This document shows, in pieces, positions 25,165-35,400 of a stretch of 64,000 bases of DNA (positions are counted from its first letter, which is position 1; each line of letters opens with the position of its first letter). The notes below the pieces were generated by a model, which was given only the letters and a program-made list of their open reading frames with translations, had not been told where the DNA came from and made no database searches. Location of the stretch: NCBI RefSeq assembly GCF_009725165.1, contig NZ_WNZW01000005.1:1-64000 (forward strand). The letters run 5' to 3'. Position numbers and translations under genes: made by a program. The stretch is from Paenibacillus woosongensis. GTDB lineage: Bacteria > Bacillota > Bacilli > Paenibacillales > Paenibacillaceae.

Positions 25165-26685
25165 ATGTTAATCGCGGTTTTGTCGAAGAAAGTAGTCAAA
25201 AGAAGCTTATGCATGGCTTTGGCAGGTGGACTCGCATTATCTTCCCTGTTTGCATCAACGCAGGCGCATGCGGCCGGGGAAACGGTAGAGGTATGGATCT
25301 CCACGTCCGATCCTTCGCAAGCGGATTCGGGTCTCAGCACCTCCGCCAGACTTTCCCGCAAAGGGGATGTAACCTTTGGAGCCGATACGGGCAGCGTGAC
25401 GTACAGCATCCGTATCGACGAGAATGCAACCAGACAGCAAATGGATGGCTTCGGCGTATCGATTACCGACGCTTCCGCCTGGCTGCTGAATTACAAGCTG
25501 GATTCCTCCAAGCGCGCGGAGGTCATGGAGCGATTGTTCGGCCAGACTGGCATAGGCTTAAGTCTGCTGCGCCAGCCGATCGGGGCCTCCGATTTTAACT
25601 GGGAAGCCTACACTTATGCAGATACCCCGAACGACAACAATTTGAACAATTTCTCCATCGGCAGGGACAAGCCGTACATCGTCCCGATGGTGAAGCAGGC
25701 ATTGGCCAAGAACCCGAACATCAAAGTATTCGCCTCTACATGGAGCGCGCCGGCCTGGATGAAATATTCCAATACCTTAAACGGCGGCAAGCTGAAGGCC
25801 GAGCATTACCAGACCTTCGCCGACTATTTGAAAAAATTCGTGCAGGCCTATCAGAATGAAGGCATTCCGATTTATGCGATTACGGTTCAAAACGAGCCGA
25901 TGCATGAAACAAACACCTATCCGACGATGAAAATGAGCGAGCAGGATCAAGTCGGTGCGATCGGCGATTTTATCGGGCCAACCTTCCGCAATGCCGGACT
26001 GAACACGAAGATCATTACGTTTGACCATAACTACCTGGACTGGAACTACCCGAACAAAGTGATTACCGATTTGAAAAACGCCGGAAAAGGCCATTTCGTT
26101 TCTGGAAGCGCTTTCCACCACTACGACAGCGGGGATGGCTCGCAAATGACGAGTCTCCATAATGCTCATCCGGATAAGGACATCTGGTTCACCGAAGGCG
26201 GCTTTGGCACGTGGAATGATCCGGAGAACGGCACCCATTCCGGCTTCGATAACATGGCGAACGAATTTATCAACATTACCCGCAACTGGTCCAAATCGAT
26301 CATTACGTGGAATCTAGCGCTGGATCAGCGGAGCGGCCCTACGCTGCTCGCGCCGAACAACAGCAACCGCGGGATGATCACGATTCAGAATTCGGATAAC
26401 CGCAACGATCGGCCGGAGAATAGCGTCACTTACAAGAAGCAGTACTATCTGCTGGGGCATTTCAGCAAATTCGTGGTTCCAGGCTCGTACCGGGTCGAAT
26501 CCAATACCTATGGGGACATGAAGAACGTGGCGTTCAAAAATCCGGACGGCTCCAAAGTCGTTGTCGTCTATAACCCGCAGTCCTCGAATCAGAACATTAA
26601 AATCCAATGGGGCAAACAAGCCTTCACCTATAACATCCCGGGCAAATCCGTCATGACCTTCAAATGGCACGGTACGGTATCCTAA
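25165..26685 (+). CDS. Secreted GH30-family glycoside hydrolase
   Basis: This encodes 506 residues from ATG 25165, with GGGAGGAATT nine bases upstream. A signal peptide ends near STQAHA-AGE (residue 36). The GH30 barrel follows to the end, with acid/base Glu244 in VQNEPMHET and nucleophile Glu344 in WFTEGGFGTW, plus the small beta-domain ending YNIPGKSVMTFKW. The layout fits the glucosylceramidase-like subfamilies (GH30_1/GH30_3), whose members include beta-1,6-glucanases. The true linkage is unknown. It has two paralogues in this locus, one cytosolic and one S-layer anchored. A LacI-type operator overlaps its promoter. Confidence 0.88.
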   Translation: MLIAVLSKKVVKRSLCMALAGGLALSSLFASTQAHAAGETVEVWISTSDPSQADSGLSTSARLSRKGDVTFGADTGSVTYSIRIDENATRQQMDGFGVSITDASAWLLNYKLDSSKRAEVMERLFGQTGIGLSLLRQPIGASDFNWEAYTYADTPNDNNLNNFSIGRDKPYIVPMVKQALAKNPNIKVFASTWSAPAWMKYSNTLNGGKLKAEHYQTFADYLKKFVQAYQNEGIPIYAITVQNEPMHETNTYPTMKMSEQDQVGAIGDFIGPTFRNAGLNTKIITFDHNYLDWNYPNKVITDLKNAGKGHFVSGSAFHHYDSGDGSQMTSLHNAHPDKDIWFTEGGFGTWNDPENGTHSGFDNMANEFINITRNWSKSIITWNLALDQRSGPTLLAPNNSNRGMITIQNSDNRNDRPENSVTYKKQYYLLGHFSKFVVPGSYRVESNTYGDMKNVAFKNPDGSKVVVVYNPQSSNQNIKIQWGKQAFTYNIPGKSVMTFKWHGTVS

Positions 26686-26729
26686 GATAGGACATCGATC
26701 AGAGCATTGTTAATAACTAAACCAGTCAA

Positions 26730-26758
26730 ACCTCCGCGGCTAGTTGCGGAGGTATTTC
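26730..26758 (+). terminator. Terminator after secreted GH30 gene
   Basis: ACCTCCGC and GCGGAGGT form a perfect 8-bp stem around an 8-base loop, followed by the weak T-rich tail ATTTCTATTTAT. Confidence 0.65.
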
Positions 26759-27275
26759 TATTTATGAAGTTTTAACTGCATTTGTAGTCATTAATTATTG
26801 CAAATTCATAAGAGGAATCGGCCTAAATGCATTTATGGTAATTAAAATAATCCGTTACAGAGCTCGGTAAGAAAAAGTATGTTTTAAATACATGAATTAC
26901 ACTTTTCCCCTCTAAATCAGAGCATTGCCATGAAATAGATACATGAAATGCATTAATTTTGCTAAGTAAGTCATCCAAACAAAATGAATGAGAGCCGGAT
27001 AACGATATAGTTTTGTTTACCCAAAACCCTTGATATGACTGGGCTGTGACGGAAAAAGAGAGTTAGTGCGGAATTGCATATTCCCCGTTTGAAGGCAAAA
27101 GTGAGTCGATATCGGGGATAGTTAGTTGTCAGATATAAGGGGGATGGCCTAACATGGGCAATGCAACCAAGGCACGCCGGATCCGCTGCGGCGTTATATG
27201 CCACATACACGGCGAGATATGCAAGTAGAGCTGATTGCCAGCTCGATAAACAAAAAGAGGGAGGGGGCCGCTGCC
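26759..27275. other. AT-rich intergenic leader before the LplB-type permease
   Basis: About 515 bases without a gene. Fragments such as TTAACTGCATTTGTAG resemble the 27-bp dispersed repeats at 23469-23660 but are too degenerate to call. An 8-bp palindrome CGATATCG at 27107-27114 is the only symmetric element seen near the expected promoter. The upstream in-frame ATG at 27198 lacks a ribosome binding site. Confidence 0.4.
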
Positions 27276-28196
27276 ATGTCAGAAAAACGCAGCTTTCTTA
27301 AAGAGTTAAACAAAAATAGGACGTTGTTTCTGATGATTGCTCCTACGCTGCTGTTTTTTATTATCTTCAGTTACATTCCGATGATCGGCGTGTATTATGC
27401 GTTCACGAACTTCGACTTTCAGGGCGGATTGTTCGGAAGCGAATTCGTCGGCTTCAAAAATTTTGAGTTTCTGTATAAGTCAGGCATCCTGTGGAATCTG
27501 ACGAAGAATACGGTGCTTTACAATCTGGCGTTCCTGATCATCGGCAATATCATGCAAATCATCAGCGCGATTTTCCTGGCTCAGCTAGCCAGCAAATGGT
27601 TCAAGAAGACGGCGCAGTCATTGATGTTCCTGCCGTACTTCCTGTCCTGGGTACTCGTTGGGGCGTTCGTGTTCAACATGTTCTCCGACCTGGGGGTCGT
27701 AAATACGCTGCTCAAGCAGATCGGCCTGCAGCCGTATGATTTCTATCTGAATGCGGCGCCGTGGAAGTACATCATTGTCTTCTTTAACGTATGGAAAGGC
27801 ATCGGGTACGGAACGATCATATATTTGGCGGCGATCATGGGCATCAGCGACGAGCTGTACGAAGCAGCTAAGATCGACGGGGCGAATATTTTTCAGCAAA
27901 TCCGCAGCATCACGCTGCCGCTGCTTAAGCCGACGTTCATCCTGCTGATTCTGTTCAGCCTGGGCGGCATTTTGAAGGGCCAATTCGACCTGTTCTATCA
28001 AATTATCGGCAACAACGGCCTGCTGTACGATGCTACTGATATCATCGATACGTACGTGTTCCGGTCACTCACCGTCAATTTTGATATCGGAATGGGAACG
28101 GCAGCGGGATTGTACCAATCCTTCTTTGGCTTCGTCCTGATCATGACGGTCAACTACATCATCAAGAAAACCCGCGAGGAGTACGCATTGTTCTAA
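27276..28196 (+). CDS. LplB-type sugar ABC transporter permease
   Basis: This encodes 306 residues from ATG 27276, which has GAGGGAGGGGG nine bases upstream. The block NRTLFLMIAPTLLFFIIFSYIPMIGVYYAF at the N terminus and the EAA loop YEAAKIDGANIFQQIRSITLPLLKP are typical of the LplB/YteP group that handles complex polysaccharide fragments. It has six membrane segments. It forms a heterodimer with the next gene product. No ATPase gene is present in the operon. Confidence 0.9.
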   Translation: MSEKRSFLKELNKNRTLFLMIAPTLLFFIIFSYIPMIGVYYAFTNFDFQGGLFGSEFVGFKNFEFLYKSGILWNLTKNTVLYNLAFLIIGNIMQIISAIFLAQLASKWFKKTAQSLMFLPYFLSWVLVGAFVFNMFSDLGVVNTLLKQIGLQPYDFYLNAAPWKYIIVFFNVWKGIGYGTIIYLAAIMGISDELYEAAKIDGANIFQQIRSITLPLLKPTFILLILFSLGGILKGQFDLFYQIIGNNGLLYDATDIIDTYVFRSLTVNFDIGMGTAAGLYQSFFGFVLIMTVNYIIKKTREEYALF

Positions 28197-28211
28197 AGGA
28201 GGGGGAGTAGC

Positions 28212-29150
28212 ATGCACGTTCAAGCAAAAGAGCTGCCGATGGTTCGAAAGACGAGCAAGGGTACCAAAATCAAGCCAGATAAAGCGACCATTGCATTCAA
28301 TGTGATCGGTTATACGCTGCTTACAGCGATTTCTATAGTCTGTCTTATTCCGTTCTGGCTCATTGTCGCCGGCTCGTTTACGGATGAGATGGAGATTATT
28401 GCCGAAGGCTTCAAGCTGTTTCCGAACACGATCTCGTTCGAGGCTTATAAGTCGGTGTTCGCCACACCGGAACAAATTTACCGGGCCTATGGCGTTACCA
28501 TCGGGGTTACGGTAGCGGGGTCGGTCCTCGGCCTGCTGCTGACATCGATGGCTGGATATGTTCTGTCCCGCAAGGACTTCATTTACCGCAACAGCTTGTC
28601 CTTCTTCATTTATTTCACGACGCTGTTCAGCGGGGGGCTGATTCCGTGGTACATCATGATGACGAAGTATTTGGGGCTGAAGGACAGTTACTGGGCTTTG
28701 ATACTGCCTCCCCTGATCAGCGCCTGGAATATCATCCTGATGCGCAACTTCATGAAATCGATTCCAGATTCGGTCATCGAATCGGCGAAGATTGACGGGG
28801 CCGGAGATTTCCTCATCTACCGGAAGATTATCCTTCCGCTTTCCACACCGGGCCTGGCGACCATCGGGCTGTTCCTGGCTCTCGGTTACTGGAACGACTG
28901 GTTCAACGCCAACGTGTTTATTACGTCCGATCACAAGTATCCGCTGCAATTTTTGCTCTATAAAATATTGTCCAGCGCTGCGGTGCTGCGCACCCAAACG
29001 GGAGCTTACCTGGCAGCCAATGTCGTTCCGCCGACCGAGACGCTCAAAATGGCGGTGGCGGTCGTCGCCACGGGACCGATCATTCTGCTCTATCCATTCG
29101 TCCAGAAATACTTCGTAAAGGGCCTGACGATTGGAGCCGTCAAAGGTTAG
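28212..29150 (+). CDS. LplC/YtcP-type sugar ABC transporter permease
   Basis: This encodes 312 residues with six membrane segments. AAAGGAGGGGGAG precedes the ATG. Motifs include YVLSRKDFIYRN, FSGGLIPWYIMM and the EAA loop ESAKIDGAGDFLIYRKIILPLSTP; the C terminus is YFVKGLTIGAVKG. The family is the partner of LplB-type permeases. The gene lies 15 bp after the first permease gene and 73 bp before the binding protein gene. Confidence 0.9.
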   Translation: MHVQAKELPMVRKTSKGTKIKPDKATIAFNVIGYTLLTAISIVCLIPFWLIVAGSFTDEMEIIAEGFKLFPNTISFEAYKSVFATPEQIYRAYGVTIGVTVAGSVLGLLLTSMAGYVLSRKDFIYRNSLSFFIYFTTLFSGGLIPWYIMMTKYLGLKDSYWALILPPLISAWNIILMRNFMKSIPDSVIESAKIDGAGDFLIYRKIILPLSTPGLATIGLFLALGYWNDWFNANVFITSDHKYPLQFLLYKILSSAAVLRTQTGAYLAANVVPPTETLKMAVAVVATGPIILLYPFVQKYFVKGLTIGAVKG

Positions 29151-29223
29151 AACCGGGATACCGGCTAACATAGATATCAGCTTGGAGGAAATACAGATGA
29201 GGTAACCAAAAGGAGGAGTCAAC

Positions 29224-30786
29224 ATGTTAAAAACCAAGAAACGCTTGTCGCTGCTGCTGGTGTTATCGTTAATGATCACTTTGCTGGCGGCCTGCGGCGG
29301 CGGCACAGCGTCCAATTCGCCAGGAAACGAAGGTACAGAGAAAGCGGCGAATGGGGAAGGAGCGGCCGGAGAGAAGCTGGAGAAGGTCAAGCTGACCTGG
29401 TATCTCGTCGGCGATGCGCATAAAGATCAGAGCAAAATCGTCGCCGAATGGAACAAGATGCTGGAAAGAGATTTGAATACGACAGTTGACCTTAAGTTTA
29501 CGACCTGGAACGACTGGATGACCAAGTATAATCTGCTGCTGACGTCCGGCGAGAAAATTGACATGATTTTCGCCTCCAGCTGGGCGGATTTCTACAAGCT
29601 CTCGAAGCAAGGGGCATTCCTGGATCTGAAAGACCTCTTGCCGCAGTATGCGCCGGTCACTTGGGGGAACGTCCCGAAAGAGGATTGGGACTCGGTAACG
29701 GTCAGCGGAGGAATCTATGCTGTGCCAAATACCAACCCGGAATATACGCCGCTAGGCTACGTTTACCGTGAAGATTGGCGTAAAGAATTCGGTCTCCCTG
29801 AATTTACGGACCTGGATTCCATCGAAGCCTATCTGGATGCGGTGAAGACGCAAAAGAAGGTAATTCCAATAAACGGAGCAGCCTATGAGAATGTAAACAG
29901 CTTGTATAAATTTTGGAATGACTTCCAATTAATTGGCGGCGACGTCATTGGCGCAACGTCCTATGACAATCCGCGCGATATTCAGATTCTCCCGTACACC
30001 GAGGAGTTTGAAGCCTGGGTGAAGAGAATGAAGACATGGGAGCAAAAAGGCTACTGGAACAAAAATGCGCTTTCTTCCAACCAGGAGGCGGGCGACTTCA
30101 TTAAAACCGGCCAAGGCGCGATTTACTGGCGAAACCCGTCCAGTGCAGGCGGATTTATCAATGAAGTGAAAGCGAAGAATTTGGACATGGAAATCGGCTA
30201 TTTCCCATTCAGCCGCTTCCACAACTATGTCATTCCAACGCTGCCGAGCTCGAATGCCATGGCGATTCCAAAGAGCTCCGTTAACCCTGAGCGTTCTCTG
30301 ATGGTGCTGGATAAGCTGCGCAATGATCCGGAATATTTCAATCTGATGACTTATGGCATCGAAGGCACGCATTGGGCGAAGGGCGAGGACGACAAGACGA
30401 TTGTCATTCCTGCGCCGGGCGTGAATTTGGATGAAACGCCGCGTTACGACATTGCCAGCTGGGGCTGGCGCTATGAGCCGAACATGAAAGGCGAGAAAGG
30501 CGGCTGGGACGGACTGGATGCGCTGAAGGAAGAATTCAAGCCGATCAGCAAGCCGGATATTTTCGGACCGATTTATCTCGATTATGCGCCTGTTAAGGCC
30601 GAACTTGCAGCTGTGAACCAAGTGTTCGAGCAATACGGCAAACCGCTTATGCTTGGCCTGACCTCGGATGTGGATGCTTCTCTGAAGACATACCGCGAGA
30701 AGCTGAAGACCGCTGGCGTCGACAAGCTGCTGGAGTATATCCAGGAGGAAGCGAACAAGTATTTTGATGAAAGAGGCATCGAGTAA
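29224..30786 (+). CDS. LplA-type solute-binding lipoprotein
   Basis: This encodes 520 residues, with AAAGGAGGAGTCAAC before the ATG. A lipoprotein signal peptide ends at LLAAC-GGG. The length (over 500) and motifs TWYLVGDAHKDQSKIV, YGIEGTHWAKGEDD and YDIASWGWRYEPN mark the LplA/YtcQ group, which binds larger oligosaccharides than family-1 proteins of about 430 residues. It captures the GH30 products for the two permeases just upstream. Its position last of the three differs from the binding-protein-first order of the other two importers here. Confidence 0.9.
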   Translation: MLKTKKRLSLLLVLSLMITLLAACGGGTASNSPGNEGTEKAANGEGAAGEKLEKVKLTWYLVGDAHKDQSKIVAEWNKMLERDLNTTVDLKFTTWNDWMTKYNLLLTSGEKIDMIFASSWADFYKLSKQGAFLDLKDLLPQYAPVTWGNVPKEDWDSVTVSGGIYAVPNTNPEYTPLGYVYREDWRKEFGLPEFTDLDSIEAYLDAVKTQKKVIPINGAAYENVNSLYKFWNDFQLIGGDVIGATSYDNPRDIQILPYTEEFEAWVKRMKTWEQKGYWNKNALSSNQEAGDFIKTGQGAIYWRNPSSAGGFINEVKAKNLDMEIGYFPFSRFHNYVIPTLPSSNAMAIPKSSVNPERSLMVLDKLRNDPEYFNLMTYGIEGTHWAKGEDDKTIVIPAPGVNLDETPRYDIASWGWRYEPNMKGEKGGWDGLDALKEEFKPISKPDIFGPIYLDYAPVKAELAAVNQVFEQYGKPLMLGLTSDVDASLKTYREKLKTAGVDKLLEYIQEEANKYFDERGIE

Positions 30787-30908
30787 TTGAAGGATGGAGG
30801 AAGCGGCGAATATTCGTCGCTTCTTTATTAAAGGGAACGGCAGTGTGAGAGTTCAGGGTGGAAGGCAGCGTTATAAGACAGATGTGTTAGAGAGAGGAGA
30901 ACGCCCCA

Positions 30909-32312
30909 ATGCATAGCACAAAACAACTCTCCGATGCCGTTGAAGTATGGTGGAGCTCTGAGATGGATCCGGGGAAATTGAAATGGTTTGAAGGGCCGCG
31001 CGACATTCCCTACAAGTTAAACCGGCAGCCGGATATCGCTCTGACGGTGCCGCAGGCCACGGAGAATGCTCGTATCACGATCACGCCAAGCCATGCCGGT
31101 CAGCAGATATTAGGCATGGGCACCTCGATGGAGGATACCACGATCAGCAATCTGGCGAGGATGAGCCCCGCCCGCCGGGAGGCGGTTCTGCGGCTTCTGG
31201 TCGATGAGGAAACGGGCATCGGGCTGAACTTAATCCGGATTACACTGGGAACCTCGGATTTTACCGGACAGGCCTTTTATACGTACAATGATATGCCTGA
31301 AGGGGTAACCGATTTTGAGCAGCGGTATTTTTCTATAGAAAAAGATGTTGAGCTCGGGATCGTAGAGACTGTTCAGCAGTTGGTCGCGCTGGCGCCGAAG
31401 GTTAAGATATTTGCCTCCTCCTGGAGCCCGCCAGCCTGGATGAAGACGAGCGGCAGCCTGAAGCGGGGCAGCTTGAAGGAGGGGCCGGAATACACTGCGG
31501 CCTTGGCGAAATATTACCGGCTGGCCATTCAAGCCTACCAGGAGCACGGGATTCCGATCTATGCGATGACTCTGCAGAATGAGCCGTTGTTCGAGACGGA
31601 TTATCCGAGCTGCTATATGCCGCCTGAGAGGCAAAGAGAGCTGGCCGTCGCTTTGCGGCAGGAGCTGGATCAGCATGGGCTGGAGACGAAATTATGGATT
31701 TTCGATCATAATTTCAGCGATGCTTGGGCATACGTCACGCCTATTCTGAACGATGGAGCTGGATGCGGCGCCGTTGACGGGATTGCGCTGCATGATTACG
31801 AAGGCTCGCCAGAGGTTATGAGCGAAATTCATGCCGCTTACCCGGACAAGCCGATTTATTTGACGGAGCGTTCTTTGTGGGGAACGGCCGGTGCAGACCG
31901 GATGGCGCAGTATTTCCGCAATTACGCCTGCAGCTACAACGCCTGGGTGACGATGCTGGACAGCAATATCAGCCCGCATCAATGGCTAGGAACGCCGGGA
32001 CCTACGATGATGATCCAAGATGCTGCGGATGCAGACAACTATTGGATCATCCCGGAATATTACCTGCTGGGGCAGTACACCCGGTTCGTGGAGCCGGGGG
32101 CTTACAGGGTTGCCAGCGATTACGGCTCCAAGGAGACTGTGACGAATGTCGTCTTTCGCAATCCGGGCGGCGAGCTCGTCGCGGTGATGATCAACCAGAG
32201 CGATGCGGAGCAGGAATTTTGCGTACTCTGCGAAGGGCGGCAGTGGACGGCCAAGCTTCCTGCAAAGACGGTGGGAACCTATCGTTGGCGGGCTGGCCAC
32301 GGGCACAGTTAA
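30909..32312 (+). CDS. Cytosolic GH30-family glycoside hydrolase
   Basis: This encodes 467 residues with no signal peptide. GH30 signatures: acid/base Glu225 in LQNEPLFET and nucleophile Glu320 in IYLTERSLWG, with SSWSPPAWMKT in between. The start VEVWWSSEMDPGK echoes the mature starts of the two exported paralogues (VEVWISTSD and VEVWVTTGD). GAGAGAGGAG precedes the ATG. It lies 122 bp after the binding-protein gene and probably finishes hydrolysis of imported oligosaccharides. Confidence 0.88.
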   Translation: MHSTKQLSDAVEVWWSSEMDPGKLKWFEGPRDIPYKLNRQPDIALTVPQATENARITITPSHAGQQILGMGTSMEDTTISNLARMSPARREAVLRLLVDEETGIGLNLIRITLGTSDFTGQAFYTYNDMPEGVTDFEQRYFSIEKDVELGIVETVQQLVALAPKVKIFASSWSPPAWMKTSGSLKRGSLKEGPEYTAALAKYYRLAIQAYQEHGIPIYAMTLQNEPLFETDYPSCYMPPERQRELAVALRQELDQHGLETKLWIFDHNFSDAWAYVTPILNDGAGCGAVDGIALHDYEGSPEVMSEIHAAYPDKPIYLTERSLWGTAGADRMAQYFRNYACSYNAWVTMLDSNISPHQWLGTPGPTMMIQDAADADNYWIIPEYYLLGQYTRFVEPGAYRVASDYGSKETVTNVVFRNPGGELVAVMINQSDAEQEFCVLCEGRQWTAKLPAKTVGTYRWRAGHGHS

Positions 32313-32443
32313 CGGCTGAGCAGAACTTGAGTGGAGAGGTAGGGGCGGCTTCTGCTGCCCCGGAACTGACGCCTGTGCTAGCAATGCTGCTAAGCGCTAG
32401 TTAGGGGCTATATGAGCTAAGGCAGTCAGGGGCTTGTTAGAAA

Positions 32444-32457
32444 TGTAAGCGTTATTA
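32444..32457 (+). promoter_or_regulatory. Candidate cre site before the SLH-anchored GH30 gene
   Basis: TGTAAGCGTTATTA matches the cre consensus TGWAARCGYTWNCW at 13 of 14 positions and lies 25 bp before the start codon, a position where CcpA would block elongation or the promoter. Confidence 0.5.
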
Positions 32458-32481
32458 TTTTGAGGGGAGCTGAGAATACGC

Positions 32482-35400
32482 ATGAAAGGCATGAGGATTA
32501 CGAAGCAGAGCAAATCCGTCTTGTCCATCATTTTAAGCACGTCACTCGTCTTATCGATGTTATCCGGACTGTTTGCCAGTTCTGTCGGCGCGGCATCCGA
32601 GCCGGTTGAGGTATGGGTTACGACGGGGGATAAGTCCAAGCTGTTAAACCAAGAGCCAGATATCGCGTTTGGTTCGGCGGGCGGGGCAAGCCCGTACACG
32701 ATTCATGTGGACGAGAATACGACTTATCAGGAAATCGAAGGCTTTGGAGCGGCGTTAACCGATTCATCAGCCTGGCTGCTGGGGGAAGTGCTGACCGATG
32801 CAGCGCGTGATGAAGTAATGGAGCAGTTGTTCGATGTCAACCAGGGCATCGGCTTCAGCTACATTCGGCTGCCGATGGGCTCCAGCGACTTTGCGCGCTC
32901 GCACTATACGTACAACGATACGGCGGGAAATGCGGAGGATCTTTCGTTAAGCCAGTTTTCGATCGATCATGACCGGCAGTATATCATTCCCGTGTTGAAG
33001 CAGGCTCTGGCGATGAATCCCGAAATCAAGATCATGGGCTCTCCATGGAGCGCCCCGGCCTGGATGAAGGATAACAAGTCGCTGGCCAAAGGCAAGCTGA
33101 AGCCGGAGTATTACGATGCCTACGCCCGGTACTTCGTGAAGTTCATCGAGGCCTACGCCGCGGAAGGCATTGAGATCGACGCAGTTACAATTCAGAACGA
33201 GCCGCATCACGAAGCCGACAACTATGCCAGCATGCGCATGGAGGCGGCGGAGCAGGCCGAGTTCATTAAGAACCATTTGGGCCCGGCCTTCGCGGCGGCG
33301 AATATCGATACGAAAATTTTGATTTGGGATCATAACTGGAGCGACCCGGACTATCCGATCGAGGTGCTGAACGACCCGGAAGCGAAGCGGTACATTGCGG
33401 GTTCGGCCTTTCACGGTTATGCGGGAAAAGTAGAAAATCAGGCTCAGGTGCATGATTTGCATCCCGATAAAGGCATTTATTTTACGGAGAGCTCCGGCGG
33501 AGATTTCGCACCCGTTTTTGGCGACAACCTGGCTTGGGATGTGCAGAACCTGATCATCGGTTCGACCCGCAATTGGGCCAAGACGGTGCTGAAATGGAAC
33601 CTGGCTCTCGATGAGGATTACGGCCCGCGGGTGGGCGGCTGTACGGACTGCCGCGGCGTGGTGACGGCGGATAAGCCGTCCAAATCGATTACTTCCTTAA
33701 ATGAAGAATATTATGCGTTCGGGCATGCCAGCAAATTTGTGCGGCCCGGCGCGGTTCGCATCAAATCGAACACGCTCGGCAGCGGCAGCATCGAGAATGT
33801 GGCGTTCAAGAACAAAGACGGCTCCAAGGCGCTGATCGTGCTCAATTCCGCCAAATCGCAGCGGGAGTTCAAGGTGCAGTGGGGCGCGCAGAGCTTCACG
33901 TATACTCTTCCCGCTGGGGCAGTAGCTACCTTTACGTGGGACGGAGCGCCAACGGGAGATGCCGGCGTGAATCCTTATGGCCGGGTGGAGGCCGAGGACT
34001 ACACGAATGCCAGCGGCATTCAGACCGGAGTGGCGGCCGATGCAGGAGGGGGCTCTTACGTAGCGCCTGCGGGCAATGAAGGATATATCGCCTTCGATAA
34101 CGTGCAGTTCGTGGACGGCACGGCGACCGTGAAGGTCCGGGCGGCCGCGGAGCAGGATGCGTCGATCGAATTCCGGGCAGGCTCGCCGCAAGGGCAGCTG
34201 CTGGGCGAAGTGCGCCTGGCGAATACCGGAGGAATGCAGCAGTGGGTGACGAAGAGCGCTGTGATTCAGCATGCGGCGGGTACTGTTCCGCTGTATGTGG
34301 TGCTCAAAGGGCAGATGCATTTGAACTGGTTCCAGTTCTCGTTCGAGCACTACCGCGATACGCTAAACTACTTGTCCTACAACGGCGGCTTTGAGGAAGG
34401 CACGCTTGAGGAATGGGAGGAATGGATGCCGGCCGGTCAGGAATCCGCGCACAAGGCTGAGATGGGCGATGCCCGCAGCGGCGAATACAAGCTGACGCAC
34501 TGGGCAGGCCAAGCCTACGAGCAGAGAACCTACCGCACGATACAGGTCCCGAATGGAACTTATAAAGCTTCGGTATGGCTCCGCAAGGGAGACAACATTG
34601 AAATTCAGCTTCAGGCAAAAAATTACGGCGGAACCGACCGTTCCGTGACGGCGAATGCGGGATTCATTGGCGACTACAGGCAATATGTACTGGACGACAT
34701 CCGGGTAACGAACGGCCAGCTGGAAATTGGCGTCCATTCCAAATCGACGGTGGGCGAGTGGGCCACCTTCGATGACTTCGAATTGACGCCTGTGGCGACG
34801 AATGCGCCTGCTGTGGGCGGGGGCTCCGGAGCTCCGGCGATACCGGGTCAGGTCAGTGCCTCGGTGATGGGCGGATTCCATGCCCAGCTGCAGTGGAACT
34901 CCGCAGGCAGCGATGTCATCGGCTATAAAATATACCGTTCCGTTAAGGATATCGCCGGTGCGGCGGTCATCGACGGCGCATATGTCGATTTCGTGGAAGC
35001 CGGCATGACAGGGGCAGCCAGCCTAACCTTTACGGACCAAGGTCTGAGAGGGGACACGACGTATTATTATGTGGTGACGGCTTTCAATGACCATGGCGAA
35101 TCCGGCGTGTCGCAGCAGGTCAGCATCACTACAGCATCGGGCACCGATACCGTTCCGCCTGCTGTGCCTGCGGGCCTCAAGGCAGAAGCTGGAGTAGAGC
35201 AGGCTGCTTTAAGGTGGAATTACAGCCTGGATAGTGATTTTGCGAGATATCAAGTATATCAAAATGACGCCAGAATTGCTTCCGTCGAGCCAGCCACCGA
35301 GTCGAGATTTGTGGCAAAGGGCTTACAGCCTGGCGCGGAATACCGGTTTGCGGTAACAGCGGTTGACCAGGCGGGCAACGAGTCGGCGAAATCTGCTGAG

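Noticed and set aside
28065..29390. A 441-codon open frame on the minus strand
   Set aside because: It lies antisense to the LplC permease and binding-protein genes, has Arg/Gln-rich composition with no known motif and no ribosome binding site. The plus-strand genes are certain.
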